Source: Pirellula sp. (GTDB lineage Bacteria > Planctomycetota > Planctomycetia > Pirellulales > Lacipirellulaceae). Taken from it: DNA of 64,000 nt. The stretch spans positions 1 through 64,000 of the forward strand of contig PNKX01000018.1 of NCBI GenBank assembly GCA_013822725.1. The letters run 5' to 3'. Below are positions 1 through 9,533 of the stretch, piece by piece. A model generated the notes under the pieces. That model was given only the letters and a program-made list of their open reading frames with translations. It did not search any database and had not been told where the DNA came from. Numbering within the stretch: position 1 is the stretch's first letter; each line of letters opens with the position of its first letter. The translations under genes and the position numbers were made by a program.

Positions 1-40
1 TGAAACCGCTCTAGATCGCTTAAACAATCATTGCAGCGTT

Positions 41-130
41 TTCAGCCCCCGGCTCCGCCGGGGGGTAGCACTACGCAGGGCGATGTCTACCGGCATGGTC
101 ACCGACCCCCCGGCGGAGCCGGGGGCTGAA
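41..130. repeat. Palindromic intergenic element, family A copy 1
   Basis: Inverted repeat with arms starting TTCAGCCCCCGGCTCCGCC (41 onward) and ending GGCGGAGCCGGGGGCTGAA (to 130). Each arm also folds on itself. Full-length relatives lie at 41255-41343 and 18064-18152, and a degenerate one at 51431-51510. It lies just downstream of the vWA gene on the minus strand. No T-run follows the stem, so it is not a textbook terminator. Confidence 0.8.
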
Positions 131-148
131 CGAGACGCTTCAGACCGC

Positions 149-2134
149 TTAGAGCGGAGGCGGATCGCGACGGGGCGGTCCCTCCGGAACTTTGGGTTCT
201 GGCCGCGGCGGGCGCGGGTTGTTCGCTTGCTCGATGGGCGGCAGATTCGTGTAGCCTTCGGCCCACTGCCAGCCGAGAGGCGTGGCGAGTTCGCGCTCGG
301 CCAGCGCCGCCCACGGCGTTTGAGGGTGCTCCTCAATGACGCGCTCCAAGTAGGTCTTGGCTTTCGCGGCCAATTTCTCCAGCGAGGTGTTCGCGTAAGT
401 TTCGGTCGAACGCAGGACCCAGGTATTGTTCTTCTCGTCCTTAAACGGCTTGCCCTGCTTGGCCTCGGCGAGCATTACGTTATAGCCGTCGGTGCGGGTT
501 TTTACGGCCAAGGCGCGCCCCATGGCCAAATCGTAACCCGCCCGCCACCGAAGTTCTTCCAACTTCGGTCGTGCATCCTCGCCGGCCAACAGCGTTTGGC
601 AAATCGCGTCGATCTTCGGTTGCAGGATGGCCGCCGAACGCTGGGCCAGCGAAAGCAACTGGGCTAACTCAGCCTCGTCGCGTTTGGGGAATCGCAGCCG
701 CACGTTCTCCATCGGCGAAGTCCAAGACATCTCGGCGGCCTGAATCAATGCTCGCCGCGCACCATTTGACTGCAGCAGGCGCATGTATTCTTGCGCCGGC
801 AGGTAGTCGGGTTGGTAACGCCGCATCGCGTCGGGCTCGAAGAACATCGAGATATGCGCCGACAGATTGTTCGTTTCGTCGCCGCTGATCCGCCGTCCGA
901 CGACGCGGTTCGGGTGTGAGGCAAAGTAGAGTCCTCCTGTTTCGTAGCAGAGCCGCGTCAGGGCGTACGGGCCAAACCCCGAATCTAGCAACTCTTCCTC
1001 GTCGCCTTGCTGTGCGAACCGAAGCTTCAGCAACTCAGGCATCAGCGATTCCGGCCCCAGCGACACCGGCACCCACTGGGGACGCTGATCAAACCGCGGG
1101 TCAGGATCGATGTACTTCACGTACGCCGTCTGTCGGCCAAATGGCGCAGGCCGGCCGACGACGTAAACCGGCATGGCATATTTCCGGCAGACGCCGACGG
1201 TGTCGTCCACCAGCGGAATGTCGTCCCCCGCTTCGTCGGTGAAGACGACGATCATCACATGACGCTTGCCGTTCTTCGCCGAGCGGTACGTGCGGAACTT
1301 CTCGGCCACCATCCCCACGGCGCGAAAGACATTCTCCTGGCCGCTCTTGTCATCCTCGATATCGCGGATGGCCGCCTCGATATCTTCGATGCGATCGGTC
1401 GGTTCCGGCGTCAGCATCGTCGGTTCAGAGCCGAAGCCGACGACGGCGGTCAGCAATGGCTTGTCTTGATGGCGACGAAACGCCGGGTTGTCAGCCGCAT
1501 CGATGACGCCGAGTTCTTCGTAGATGCGGCGAAATCGCTTGATGATGCGCGACCGCTCCTCGCGCAGGCTGCCCGATTGATCGAACAGCCACACCACCAT
1601 CGTCGGCCGCTGCTCCAGCGACGTGAGGATTTCATGCGTCAGTCGATCAATCGCTCCTTCGGCGCCGGTGGCTCCAACGCTGCCGGCCCCTTGCGAAGGG
1701 AGCGAAGCTGAAAACTCTGGCCCTTGAAATGCTTCGGTTTCCAATTCAACGGCGACCCGATCCCCGGCATCGGCTAGCAGGTCCGCTTGTTCGCTGACGA
1801 CAGACTGCTCGCTGAAGTTGGGCGCCGCCGCCAGCGCGCCGTCGACGCCGCCGCCATTGGCCATCGCGCCAATCTCAGTGCTGGCAATCTCGCTAGAGAC
1901 AAATTCCTCGCTGAGAGTTTCTGGCGGAATGGTTTCCAGCGATTCCAGGGCCATTTCAGACGTCGAGTTCGCCGCAGGCAGCGTGAGCGTTATCGCCGTC
2001 AACGCCCCGAGGGCCGCTAAATGAACGACCAGACTCATCGCCCACGCTGCGGGACCTCCGCCTATTCGCGGAGACTCTCGATCGAGGTCGATTTCGACGT
2101 CGGTCGGCTCGGTGGTGGAGGCAACGCTGGCCAC
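149..2134 (-). CDS. Membrane-anchored von Willebrand factor A domain protein
   Basis: A 661-residue protein of unknown specific role. One membrane segment lies near residues 31-53, so most of the chain is probably outside the cytoplasm. An acidic, low-complexity linker (about 60-165) is followed by a vWA domain (about 178-350) with an intact metal-binding DxSxS motif (D185, S187, S189) and a later FTDEAGDD segment. The C-terminal third has no domain I recognise and ends in a Pro/Arg-rich tail. vWA domains usually mediate metal-dependent protein contacts; planctomycetes carry many of this form. The start is the first Met before the membrane segment. It diverges from the hydrolase-like gene at 2365 across a 230-base gap that should hold both promoters. 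Confidence 0.8.
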   Translation of the reverse strand: MASVASTTEPTDVEIDLDRESPRIGGGPAAWAMSLVVHLAALGALTAITLTLPAANSTSEMALESLETIPPETLSEEFVSSEIASTEIGAMANGGGVDGALAAAPNFSEQSVVSEQADLLADAGDRVAVELETEAFQGPEFSASLPSQGAGSVGATGAEGAIDRLTHEILTSLEQRPTMVVWLFDQSGSLREERSRIIKRFRRIYEELGVIDAADNPAFRRHQDKPLLTAVVGFGSEPTMLTPEPTDRIEDIEAAIRDIEDDKSGQENVFRAVGMVAEKFRTYRSAKNGKRHVMIVVFTDEAGDDIPLVDDTVGVCRKYAMPVYVVGRPAPFGRQTAYVKYIDPDPRFDQRPQWVPVSLGPESLMPELLKLRFAQQGDEEELLDSGFGPYALTRLCYETGGLYFASHPNRVVGRRISGDETNNLSAHISMFFEPDAMRRYQPDYLPAQEYMRLLQSNGARRALIQAAEMSWTSPMENVRLRFPKRDEAELAQLLSLAQRSAAILQPKIDAICQTLLAGEDARPKLEELRWRAGYDLAMGRALAVKTRTDGYNVMLAEAKQGKPFKDEKNNTWVLRSTETYANTSLEKLAAKAKTYLERVIEEHPQTPWAALAERELATPLGWQWAEGYTNLPPIEQANNPRPPRPEPKVPEGPPRRDPPPL

Positions 2135-2364
2135 AGACGGACTCGATGTGAAGGGGGACTGACGTCTTCATTTTGGCCCATCACTAGACGTTCGGCAAGA
2201 AAAGTCGCCGGACGGCAGAATTCCGGCCTAGAAGCTGCGAACGTCAATTCGTGAAACTGCAAAGCCGGCGCGTTATGATAAGGCGATCATTGGAATTCGC
2301 ACGACCGGTTCTGCAGCATTCTGCATCACGGCGTGCCACATGGTTTTCAGTCTCGGATGGCACT

Positions 2365-3330
2365 ATGAATTCGCCCGCGCGCCGAAACGTCTTGAAGGTC
2401 GTCGTCTGTCTCCTCGTCGTCGGAAAGTCGACGACGGCGGGCGCGCAACCAGCACGGGCCAAGGCGGCGCCGCCAGTCGACGTGACGTTGACGACGAAAG
2501 ACGGCGTTCAGTTGCAAGCGACCTACTACCCAAGTTCCGCAGGCCAGCAGGCGGTTCCGGTCGTGATGCTCCACGATTTCAACGAGACGCGGGCCGTGTT
2601 CGACCCGCTGGCCCGCACGCTTCAGAACCCGCCGGCGCCTGCCAGTCCGGCGGCGCCTCAAATCGCTTCTCGCGCCGTATTGGCCGTTGATCTCCGCGGA
2701 CATGGCGGCAGCAAGTATTCGCAGGCTGCCAATGGTTCGACCGTTGAGCTTGAGTCGAATCGCTTCCAGCAGGACGACTTCCGGGCGATGGTCGACCTCG
2801 ACATGGAAGCCGTGCGCAGTTTTCTCGTGGAGCAGAACGACGCCGGCAAGCTGAATTTGAACTCACTCGGCCTCGTGGGGAGCGGCATGGGGGCGAATGT
2901 CGCTCTGCTGTGGGCGGCGAAGGATTGGTCGGCCCCGCCGCTCCCTGTTCGCAAGCAAGGACAGGACGTGAAGGCACTAGTCCTCCTTTCGCCCCGCTGG
3001 AATTTCAATGGCCTGCTGCTTCGTGACCCGCTGCGATTCAGGCCGATCCAGAGTCAGCTTTCGGTGCTATTGGCCTACGGCGCCGAAGATCGGGCGGTGT
3101 CAAAAGACTGCCAGGACATCATCAAGATTCTGAGTAAGCATCACCCCGAGCCTCCGGCAGATCGCGTGGAGCAACTCAAGGACTTCTTCGTTTACTCGCC
3201 GGCGACGAATCTGCAGGGGACCAAGCTGCTGACGAGCGACGCGTTCGGGATCGGACCGAAGATATTTAACTTTCTGGAAGCAAGATTGGGCCGCCAAGCG
3301 TTTCCTTATTCGGTCCGCAAGAACCCGTAA
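2365..3330 (+). CDS. Secreted alpha/beta-hydrolase-fold protein, catalytic serine apparently missing
   Basis: A 321-residue protein. The chosen ATG at 2365 gives a signal peptide (about residues 1-28, ending AGA-Q); an upstream ATG at 2251 would bury it. The fold is suggested by strand/turn motifs VPVVMLHDF (65-72), LAVDLRGHG (106-114), the nucleophile-elbow region LGLVGSGMGANVA (168-180), and LLAYGAEDR near the acid position. In active family members the elbow reads GxSxG; here it is G172-S-G-M-G176, with Gly where the nucleophile Ser should be. I also see no obvious catalytic His near the C-terminus. It may therefore be a binding or scaffold protein. Alternatively S173 could be shifted into the active site. 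It converges with the LysM gene 10 bases downstream. Confidence 0.72.
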   Translation: MNSPARRNVLKVVVCLLVVGKSTTAGAQPARAKAAPPVDVTLTTKDGVQLQATYYPSSAGQQAVPVVMLHDFNETRAVFDPLARTLQNPPAPASPAAPQIASRAVLAVDLRGHGGSKYSQAANGSTVELESNRFQQDDFRAMVDLDMEAVRSFLVEQNDAGKLNLNSLGLVGSGMGANVALLWAAKDWSAPPLPVRKQGQDVKALVLLSPRWNFNGLLLRDPLRFRPIQSQLSVLLAYGAEDRAVSKDCQDIIKILSKHHPEPPADRVEQLKDFFVYSPATNLQGTKLLTSDAFGIGPKIFNFLEARLGRQAFPYSVRKNP

Positions 3331-3340
3331 GGCCCCGCCG

Positions 3341-3886
3341 CTATGGGACGGGCGCCAGGTTCGCGCGCTCGCTGACTAGCGGGATCTTGAGTTCGGTTCC
3401 GATCGGCAGAATATGGGGATTTTCCAACACCTGCCGGTTCAGGTCAAAGATCTCTACGGCTCGGCCCTGATCGCCCAAGTATCGCTGGGCCAATCGCTCC
3501 AGAGAGTCGCCTTCCTGGATGATATAGCTCCGCTCCGAAGCCGCGGACGCCTCGACGGCTTCGATTCCTGGCAAAGCAAGTTGGCTTGCCTCAGGCGTCG
3601 CCGGCTTGGCGACGGTCACCAACTGCGGTGATCCTCCTGCGGAGACGAGGTCGGATTGAACAGGCATTCCGCTCATTCCGATCGTCGTTGCCACAACTGA
3701 GGGCGGCGCCACGGCGGGCGCTGGCTGGGTTTGCGGCGGCGGAACAGAACCGAACGACGTCGACGGCGTTGCCATTGGCAACACGGCGGCTGGCATCGTT
3801 TCGCCGCGGCGCCAGGGCCACGCCAAGCCGAGTCCAACGGCCAGCACCGCGGCGGCGGCGATCAATTTTGGCTTGCGCGGGACCAC
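3341..3886 (-). CDS. LysM-domain membrane protein
   Basis: A 181-residue protein with an N-terminal signal anchor (about residues 8-25, AAAAVLAVGLGLAWPW), a Pro/Ala/Thr-rich linker, and one C-terminal LysM domain (about 124-171; starts YIIQEGDSLERLAQRYLGD and ends LPIGTELKIPL). LysM domains bind N-acetylglucosamine polymers such as peptidoglycan. The protein probably sits in the periplasm tethered to the inner membrane. It lies 212 bases downstream of secDF on the same strand and could be the last gene of that transcript. No enzymatic domain is visible. Confidence 0.85.
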   Translation of the reverse strand: MVPRKPKLIAAAAVLAVGLGLAWPWRRGETMPAAVLPMATPSTSFGSVPPPQTQPAPAVAPPSVVATTIGMSGMPVQSDLVSAGGSPQLVTVAKPATPEASQLALPGIEAVEASAASERSYIIQEGDSLERLAQRYLGDQGRAVEIFDLNRQVLENPHILPIGTELKIPLVSERANLAPVP

Positions 3887-4098
3887 GGCACGACCGTCCG
3901 CTGATGTGATGAAGCGGCTCGCGCCGGCTCGACCATCGGCCGGCGCAACTCGCCTTCATCCCCATCGGCGAGAGCGTCGCCAGGAAATCAGTCGTCAAGG
4001 CCGCAGCAGCAAAGCCGCGACGACCGTCAAGGGCGTTCAATTCGGAATGGGCAAGCGGTAGCGTCTTCGGCGACGCGATGGCCACGTTTTGCCCCTGC

Positions 4099-7000
4099 TT
4101 AGGCCGCCTTCGCCGTGGCGGTTTCGGCGCCCCCTTCGAAGCGTTCAGCCAACCAGAGCAGCACCGGGTTTGCGATGTAGATCGTGCTGTAGCAGCCGGC
4201 AATAAAGCCGACGAGCAGGGCGAACGCAAAGGCGTGAATGCCGTCGCCGCCGACGATGTAGAGCACGATCACGCTGGTGAGCGTGGTGAACGACGTCAAG
4301 ATGGTCCGCGCCAAGGTCTGGTTGACGGAGAGATTAATAATCTCCTTGGTTAACCGAGGGCTCTTCCCTTTGACTTCGCGGATACGGTCGAAAATAACGA
4401 TCGTATCGTTGAGCGAATAGCCAATGATCGTGAGGAAGGCAGCCACGAGCGTCAGGTTGATTTGGAACTTGTCGATTAACAGCGCCGACGACAGCGACTC
4501 GGCGCCGTTGACGAAGTACGAAGACAACGCGACGAATCCAAGCGTTACGAGCACGTCGTGGACGAGGGCCGCCACCGCAGCGATGCCGTAGATCACACCG
4601 TGGAATCGGAACCAAACGTAGGCGATGATGCCAACGAGGCAGAGAATCATCGCAGCGATCGCCGAAGTCGCCATTTGGCCGGCGACGCGGCCGCCAATTT
4701 TGCTGGAGAGCGGGAACACGGGCTGTGTATTGGTTTCCTGGGCAAGTTGATCGAAGACCGCTTGGGCTTCCGCTGGCGGCAAAGCGATCGAGACTTGCCA
4801 CTGCTCCATCGCTCGGTTGCTTCCCTCGCGATAGTCCTCGTTCGTGATCGCATACAAGACGTCGGCCTTCCCCGCCTGCGCGAGCGCATCGCCGATCATC
4901 TGCTCGAGCGTATCGTGGGTGACCCCCGAGACGTCGCCTTCTTTGTCGGCGGCGAATGTCAGCGTTGTCGATGCTCCGCCCGCAAACGGATCGACGGCGG
5001 CGGCCGGTGCGGGAGAGCTTTCCGTCGTTGCTGGAGCGCCGCTTGCCGGCGAGTCGACTTTTTCTGCTTCGTTCGAGGCTGGAGTTGAAGCTGCGGGCTC
5101 ATCCGCAGGTTTCGCAGGAGCTTCGCTGGCGGCGGTTTCTTCCGCGGGAGTCGATTCTGCTGGAGTTCCCGCGGGTTGCGGATCGGCGGTCAACGACTCC
5201 TGTTCCGCTGGCGGAGTTGCCTCGCCGTCAGTTTCGGCGGGCTGCTGAAGCAGCGTGACGTAGGAGAGCGGCGACGCGACGCCAAGCCCTTGGAAGAAGT
5301 TGAGTGAATTAGTCGAGGGAAGCGCAGACGTCTGTTCGCCTGGAACAATTGGCTTCACTTCCTCAACGTCGACTTTGTACTTCTTCAGCTTGTCGCCGAA
5401 CGCCTCTTGCAGAATCTTCTCGACGCTGACGACGTCGTCGTTGATCGTCGTGACCGTGTATCGAGAGTCGTCATCGTTCACTTCCACCAACGACAGGTTG
5501 GCCTCGCCTAGCGGCGTGTTCTCGAGCGTCTCATACACTTCGGCGTACGGCATCTTCTTGTCGTCGTCGAAAACGATCGTCACCGAACTGCCGCCGGTGA
5601 AGTCGATATCGAAGAGATCTTGTCCTCGAGAGAAGACCGCCACGAGTCCGATGCCGATGACCACCAGCGAGGCGGCGATGCTGGCAAAACGCCAGCCGAC
5701 GAAGTCGATGTGAGTTTCGCCGATGAATTCACGCATGCTCATGTTCTTCAACCAGCCGCGACGTTCGGCGACGTCGAAAATGATGCGCGTGAGGAACACC
5801 GCGGTGAAGACGCTCATCAAGATGCCGAGCACCAGCGTGACGCCGAAGCCCTTCACGCTGTCGGGGGCGATCTTGTAGATGACGACGCCGGTGATCAGGT
5901 TCGTCACGTTGGAGTCGATGATCGTTTGGCTGGCCCGGTTGAAGCCGTTGCGAATGGCCATGCGCAGCGCGGCGCCTTTTTTCAACTCGTCGCGGATGCG
6001 CTCGTAGATGAGCACGTTCGCGTCGACCGACATACCGACCGTCAGCACGAGGCCGGCGAGACCGGGGAGGGTGAACGCGGCTTTAATCAGCACCATGCAG
6101 CCAAGGATCAGCAACATATTCGCCGCCAAACCGAGCCATGAAATGAAGCCCGCTTTCTTGTAGTAAATGACCATGAACAAGGCGACCAACGCGAGCGAGA
6201 TGAGCAGCGCCTGCTTCCCCTTCTCGATCGTGAGTTGGCCCAGCGTCGGACTGATTTGAGCGCGGCTGATCGGCACCTTGTTCAGCGCGGCCGGCAGGCT
6301 GCCGGCATTGAGAATGCCGACCAGGAAGTCGACCTCGCCCTGGTCGTCCAAACCTTCAATGATGCCGCGATCAGAGATGACGGCGTTGAGGTTCGGCGCT
6401 GAGAGGAGGCGGTTATCGAGCAAGATGCCGAGGTTGTACTTGGCGCCCGAAGGGGCCGGCTGATGGGCGCGGGTGAGCCGCTCAAACCGAAACGCACCCT
6501 GGCTGTTGAAAATGAACGTCACCGCAGGCCGACCTGTTTGGTCGACGTCGGGCGACGCGGATCTCAGATATTCGCCGGTGACGTTCAGCCCGTCGTTCGT
6601 CAGCACGAGCGCTTGCGGCACCTTCGACGTTGTTCGCACTACCAGCGTGCCGTCCGCCTGTTCTGGGGAGCCAAATTGCTTTTCGTCGTACTCGACCCAG
6701 CGGGCGACTTCCTTGCCGTCGATGCGGACAATGTTCTGATTGGCTGGGAGGGCCTCCGCCAGTTCGATGACGGCGCGATGCTGGTCGAACTGCCGTGACG
6801 CGGTGATGCGGAATTCGAGCACGCCCGCCGTGTAGATGCGACGCTCGATCGCTTCGAGTTCGGCCTTCTCTGCCTTCGGAATGATGATTTCAATCTGGTC
6901 ATCGCCGAACTTTTTGATCGAGACTTCCTTCGTGCCGGAGGGATCGACGCGCTCGATGAGGGCCTTGATCAGGGCCGCCATCGTGTCGCTGCGGTTGAGC

Positions 7001-7566
7001 GAGGCGAACCCTTCCTTCTCAGCCGCGGGATCTTTCTCGTCTTCTGCGACCTCCTCAGCCCCTTCTTCGGTAAGCTCGGTATCTTCGGTCGCCATCTCCT
7101 CTTCAGTTGCCGGCTGCTGCTCGACGGGCGCAGCATTCTCGGCGCCTTCGCGTTTTTCGATCTCGTAAATCAGCGTGATGCCGCCGCTGAGGTCCGGTCC
7201 CAGCTTGATTTCGCCGAGCGCCACAATCACGCCAGCGGCCGCTAACGTGCCGATGGCCAAGGCGAACTTCCAGCCGTGGTCGGGCATCTTCAGCGACTTA
7301 GCCAGCGCGTTGCCGATGAGGATCGGCACGACGAACAGTGCGATGACGATCACCACGTTTCGGATCGCGGTCGGACTCATGCCCGCTTCTTCTGCCTCGG
7401 CGGGAGTCGTCGCTGCGGGAGCCGCCGCTGGCGCCGGGGCGGGAGCGGTTTGGGCCCAGCCGGGAGCGGCGAGGAATGCAGTCGCCAAGACAACGGTAAC
7501 GGCGAGCATGCCGCGCAGCGTCTTTGGGGTGAGCGAGGAGCGGCGGACCAGTGACTCGAATTCCAT
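4099..7566 (-). CDS. secDF: SecD-SecF fusion, protein translocase accessory subunit
   Basis: 1155 residues. SecDF uses the proton gradient to help pull proteins across the inner membrane after SecA/SecYEG. The N-terminus is signal-like and is followed by the SecD half with LGPDLSGGITL, the first periplasmic domain, and a six-helix RND block (VGMSVDANVLIYERIRDE). The SecF half begins near IDFTGGSSVTIVFDDD and ends with a second helix block (GYSLNDTIVIFDRIREVKG). The fused form is common in planctomycetes and Bacillus. Two hydrophilic Glu/Ala/Pro-rich insertions are unusual: about residues 140-190 in the SecD part, and one of about 90 residues (DNA about 4960-5250) within the SecF periplasmic domain. 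It lies downstream of yajC and tgt, the classical order. Confidence 0.96.
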   Translation of the reverse strand: MEFESLVRRSSLTPKTLRGMLAVTVVLATAFLAAPGWAQTAPAPAPAAAPAATTPAEAEEAGMSPTAIRNVVIVIALFVVPILIGNALAKSLKMPDHGWKFALAIGTLAAAGVIVALGEIKLGPDLSGGITLIYEIEKREGAENAAPVEQQPATEEEMATEDTELTEEGAEEVAEDEKDPAAEKEGFASLNRSDTMAALIKALIERVDPSGTKEVSIKKFGDDQIEIIIPKAEKAELEAIERRIYTAGVLEFRITASRQFDQHRAVIELAEALPANQNIVRIDGKEVARWVEYDEKQFGSPEQADGTLVVRTTSKVPQALVLTNDGLNVTGEYLRSASPDVDQTGRPAVTFIFNSQGAFRFERLTRAHQPAPSGAKYNLGILLDNRLLSAPNLNAVISDRGIIEGLDDQGEVDFLVGILNAGSLPAALNKVPISRAQISPTLGQLTIEKGKQALLISLALVALFMVIYYKKAGFISWLGLAANMLLILGCMVLIKAAFTLPGLAGLVLTVGMSVDANVLIYERIRDELKKGAALRMAIRNGFNRASQTIIDSNVTNLITGVVIYKIAPDSVKGFGVTLVLGILMSVFTAVFLTRIIFDVAERRGWLKNMSMREFIGETHIDFVGWRFASIAASLVVIGIGLVAVFSRGQDLFDIDFTGGSSVTIVFDDDKKMPYAEVYETLENTPLGEANLSLVEVNDDDSRYTVTTINDDVVSVEKILQEAFGDKLKKYKVDVEEVKPIVPGEQTSALPSTNSLNFFQGLGVASPLSYVTLLQQPAETDGEATPPAEQESLTADPQPAGTPAESTPAEETAASEAPAKPADEPAASTPASNEAEKVDSPASGAPATTESSPAPAAAVDPFAGGASTTLTFAADKEGDVSGVTHDTLEQMIGDALAQAGKADVLYAITNEDYREGSNRAMEQWQVSIALPPAEAQAVFDQLAQETNTQPVFPLSSKIGGRVAGQMATSAIAAMILCLVGIIAYVWFRFHGVIYGIAAVAALVHDVLVTLGFVALSSYFVNGAESLSSALLIDKFQINLTLVAAFLTIIGYSLNDTIVIFDRIREVKGKSPRLTKEIINLSVNQTLARTILTSFTTLTSVIVLYIVGGDGIHAFAFALLVGFIAGCYSTIYIANPVLLWLAERFEGGAETATAKAA

Positions 7567-7711
7567 GGCCTAGAACCTGTCTATTGTCTTGCTCAGTTGA
7601 ACGATCCCCTGGCGGGCTACCATGCCGGGCAGGCGACGTATGCGTTGAGTTGGTGAATGAGTTGAGTTGTCTTTTCCGCAATGCTGCGGTGCGGCGTCGC
7701 CAGGAGCGACG

Positions 7712-8110
7712 CTATGCCGTTTTTTCTTCGTCGGTCAGGATGCGGGCGATCGCCGAGGCGCCGACGCGGATCTTCGTGCCGGTCGACTCGTCGATGCGAA
7801 CGGTGACGATCGCGCCGTCGGGATTGCGTTGTACATTGGTCACGATTCCGTGGATGCCGCCGATGGTCACCACGCGGTCAGTTTCTTTTAGGCTTTCGAC
7901 CAGGCTCTTGAACTGCTGGTCCTTCGCCTTTTGCGGGCGGAGGATCAGGAAGTAGAACATGACCATGATCAGCGTGAGCGGGACGAGAAAACTATTGAAC
8001 GGCGAGCTCGGCGCCGCGTCCGCAGGGGCGCCGTCGGCTGGCGCTTTGGGAGCTTCAGCCGTCTCGGCTTGCGCGAGTAATCCCCACGACGTAAATTCCA
8101 TCACACTCAC
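7712..8110 (-). CDS. yajC: YajC, preprotein translocase subunit
   Basis: 132 residues with the first Met; a second Met three codons in (8101) is equally possible. A hydrophilic, Ala/Pro-rich N-terminus is followed by one membrane helix (about 39-57, FLVPLTLIMVMFYFLILRPQ). Then comes the conserved cytoplasmic YajC domain with RPQKAKDQQFKSL and VTIGGIHGIVTNV. YajC associates with SecDF and the Sec holotranslocon. It sits between tgt and secDF on the same strand, 145 bases before secDF. Confidence 0.95.
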   Translation of the reverse strand: MSVMEFTSWGLLAQAETAEAPKAPADGAPADAAPSSPFNSFLVPLTLIMVMFYFLILRPQKAKDQQFKSLVESLKETDRVVTIGGIHGIVTNVQRNPDGAIVTVRIDESTGTKIRVGASAIARILTDEEKTA

Positions 8111-8338
8111 CCGATTCGCCGCACGCGGCCTATTTCGCCCAAGAGACTCGTATCGCCCAAGAGAACGGAGGCAAGCGCAGTCGTCCGCCGGAGCGGAACC
8201 CTAGACATCAAGATGACTTGCGCCGTAGAAAACCGCCGCCGGCGGATTGGCCCGGATCGCGGTGATGCACCTAGCAACCCTGCCGGCCAGCCTGCAAGCG
8301 AGCCATCATAAGTCTTGGCGGCGCAACCAACAAGGGCG

Positions 8339-9463
8339 TCAAGCGGCCTCATTCCACCCCCTCATCCGCTCCGCGCGGAACTCGGCGAAAGCGTCCGCGG
8401 CGATCGCCTCGCGTGCTCGCGTCATCAACCGCTGGTAGTAGGTCAGATTGTGGATCGAGGCGAGAATCGGCCCCAACATCTCGCCCGCCTGAAACAGATG
8501 CCGGAGGTAACCGCGGCTGTGTTGACAAGCGGGGCAGGGGCAGTCGGCCTCGATCGGCTGGAGGTCACGTTCGTGAGCCGCGTTGCGGAGGCGGACGGGG
8601 CCGGCGTCGGTAAAGACCAGGGCGTTCCGTCCGTTGCGGGTCGGCATCACGCAGTCGAACATGTCGATCCCGCGAGCGACCCCCTCGATCAGATCCTGCG
8701 GCCGGCCGACCCCCATCAGGTAGCGGGGGCGATCGGCGGGGAGTTCGGGCACGACCACGTCGAGGGCGGCGTACATCTCAGCGGGCGGCTCACCGACGCT
8801 CAGGCCGCCGACGGCGTACCCCTGGAAGTCCATTGCCACGAGCTCGTGGGCACAGCGGCGGCGGAGGCCCGGATCGAGCCCCCCCTGGACGATCGCCAGC
8901 AGCATCTGGTCGCTGCGGCGGGCCGCCTTTTGGCAACGCTCGGCCCAGCGGACGCTTCGCCAGGTCGCCTCTTCGACGACGGCCGGCTCGTTCGGCAGTG
9001 CTACGACGTGGTCGAACGCCATGATGAAGTCGCTGCCGAGCGCTTCTTGGATGGCGATGGACCGTTCCGGTGAGAGCTGGATCTTCGAGCCGTCGATGTG
9101 GGAGCGGAATTCGACCCCTTCTTCGCTCACCTTGATCCGATCGGCGAGGCTAAAGACCTGAAACCCGCCGCTGTCGGTGAGGATCGGCCCCTGCCAGCCG
9201 GTGAAGGCATGGAGGTCGCCGAGCGCCGCGACCGTTTGCTCGCCCGGCCGGAGCGCGAGGTGGTAGGTGTTCGCCAGAATGATCTGCGCGCCGGTTTCGC
9301 GGACGCGATGGATGTCGACGCCTTTTACCGTGCCGAGCGTGCCAACGGGCATAAAGGTCGGCAGTTCAACCGTGCCGCGCGGCGTGTGCAGGCGGCCGAG
9401 ACGCGCCGCCGTGCGGGCGTCGGCGTGAAGGAGTTCGTAGCGGAATGGCGAGTTATCGGTCAT
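8339..9463 (-). CDS. tgt: Queuine tRNA-ribosyltransferase (tRNA-guanine transglycosylase)
   Basis: 374 residues, the usual length. It exchanges the wobble guanine of GUN-anticodon tRNAs for the queuosine precursor preQ1. Visible motifs are [10 protein letters not shown] with the catalytic Asp, [10 protein letters not shown] with the second conserved Asp, and the zinc site CPCPAC followed by the IHN histidine. It is first of the tgt-yajC-secDF run, a widely conserved order. The 228 bases to yajC hold nothing I can recognise. The start ATG at 9463 precedes a typical [15 protein letters not shown]-terminus. Confidence 0.96.
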   Translation of the reverse strand: MTDNSPFRYELLHADARTAARLGRLHTPRGTVELPTFMPVGTLGTVKGVDIHRVRETGAQIILANTYHLALRPGEQTVAALGDLHAFTGWQGPILTDSGGFQVFSLADRIKVSEEGVEFRSHIDGSKIQLSPERSIAIQEALGSDFIMAFDHVVALPNEPAVVEEATWRSVRWAERCQKAARRSDQMLLAIVQGGLDPGLRRRCAHELVAMDFQGYAVGGLSVGEPPAEMYAALDVVVPELPADRPRYLMGVGRPQDLIEGVARGIDMFDCVMPTRNGRNALVFTDAGPVRLRNAAHERDLQPIEADCPCPACQHSRGYLRHLFQAGEMLGPILASIHNLTYYQRLMTRAREAIAADAFAEFRAERMRGWNEAA

Positions 9464-9470
9464 TAAATGC

Positions 9471-9501
9471 TTAACCCCCGGTTTGAAGAACCGGGGGCTA
9501 A
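9471..9501. repeat. GC-rich hairpin (family I) between the TPR/alpha-CTD gene and tgt
   Basis: A near-perfect palindrome TTAACCCCCGGTT / AACCGGGGGCTAA with a short loop. It lies after the stop of the upstream minus-strand gene (9534) and just before the tgt start. A sequence-related hairpin at 35091-35120 has a T-run; this one does not, so it may be a weak terminator or processing site. Confidence 0.6.
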
Positions 9502-9533
9502 GGGTCGTATCGGGTTTAGGCGGCGAGACGAAC

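Noticed and set aside
8107..8352. Small minus-strand frame of 81 codons between tgt and yajC.
   Set aside because: No ribosome site, basic composition, overlaps the tgt stop; better treated as intergenic.
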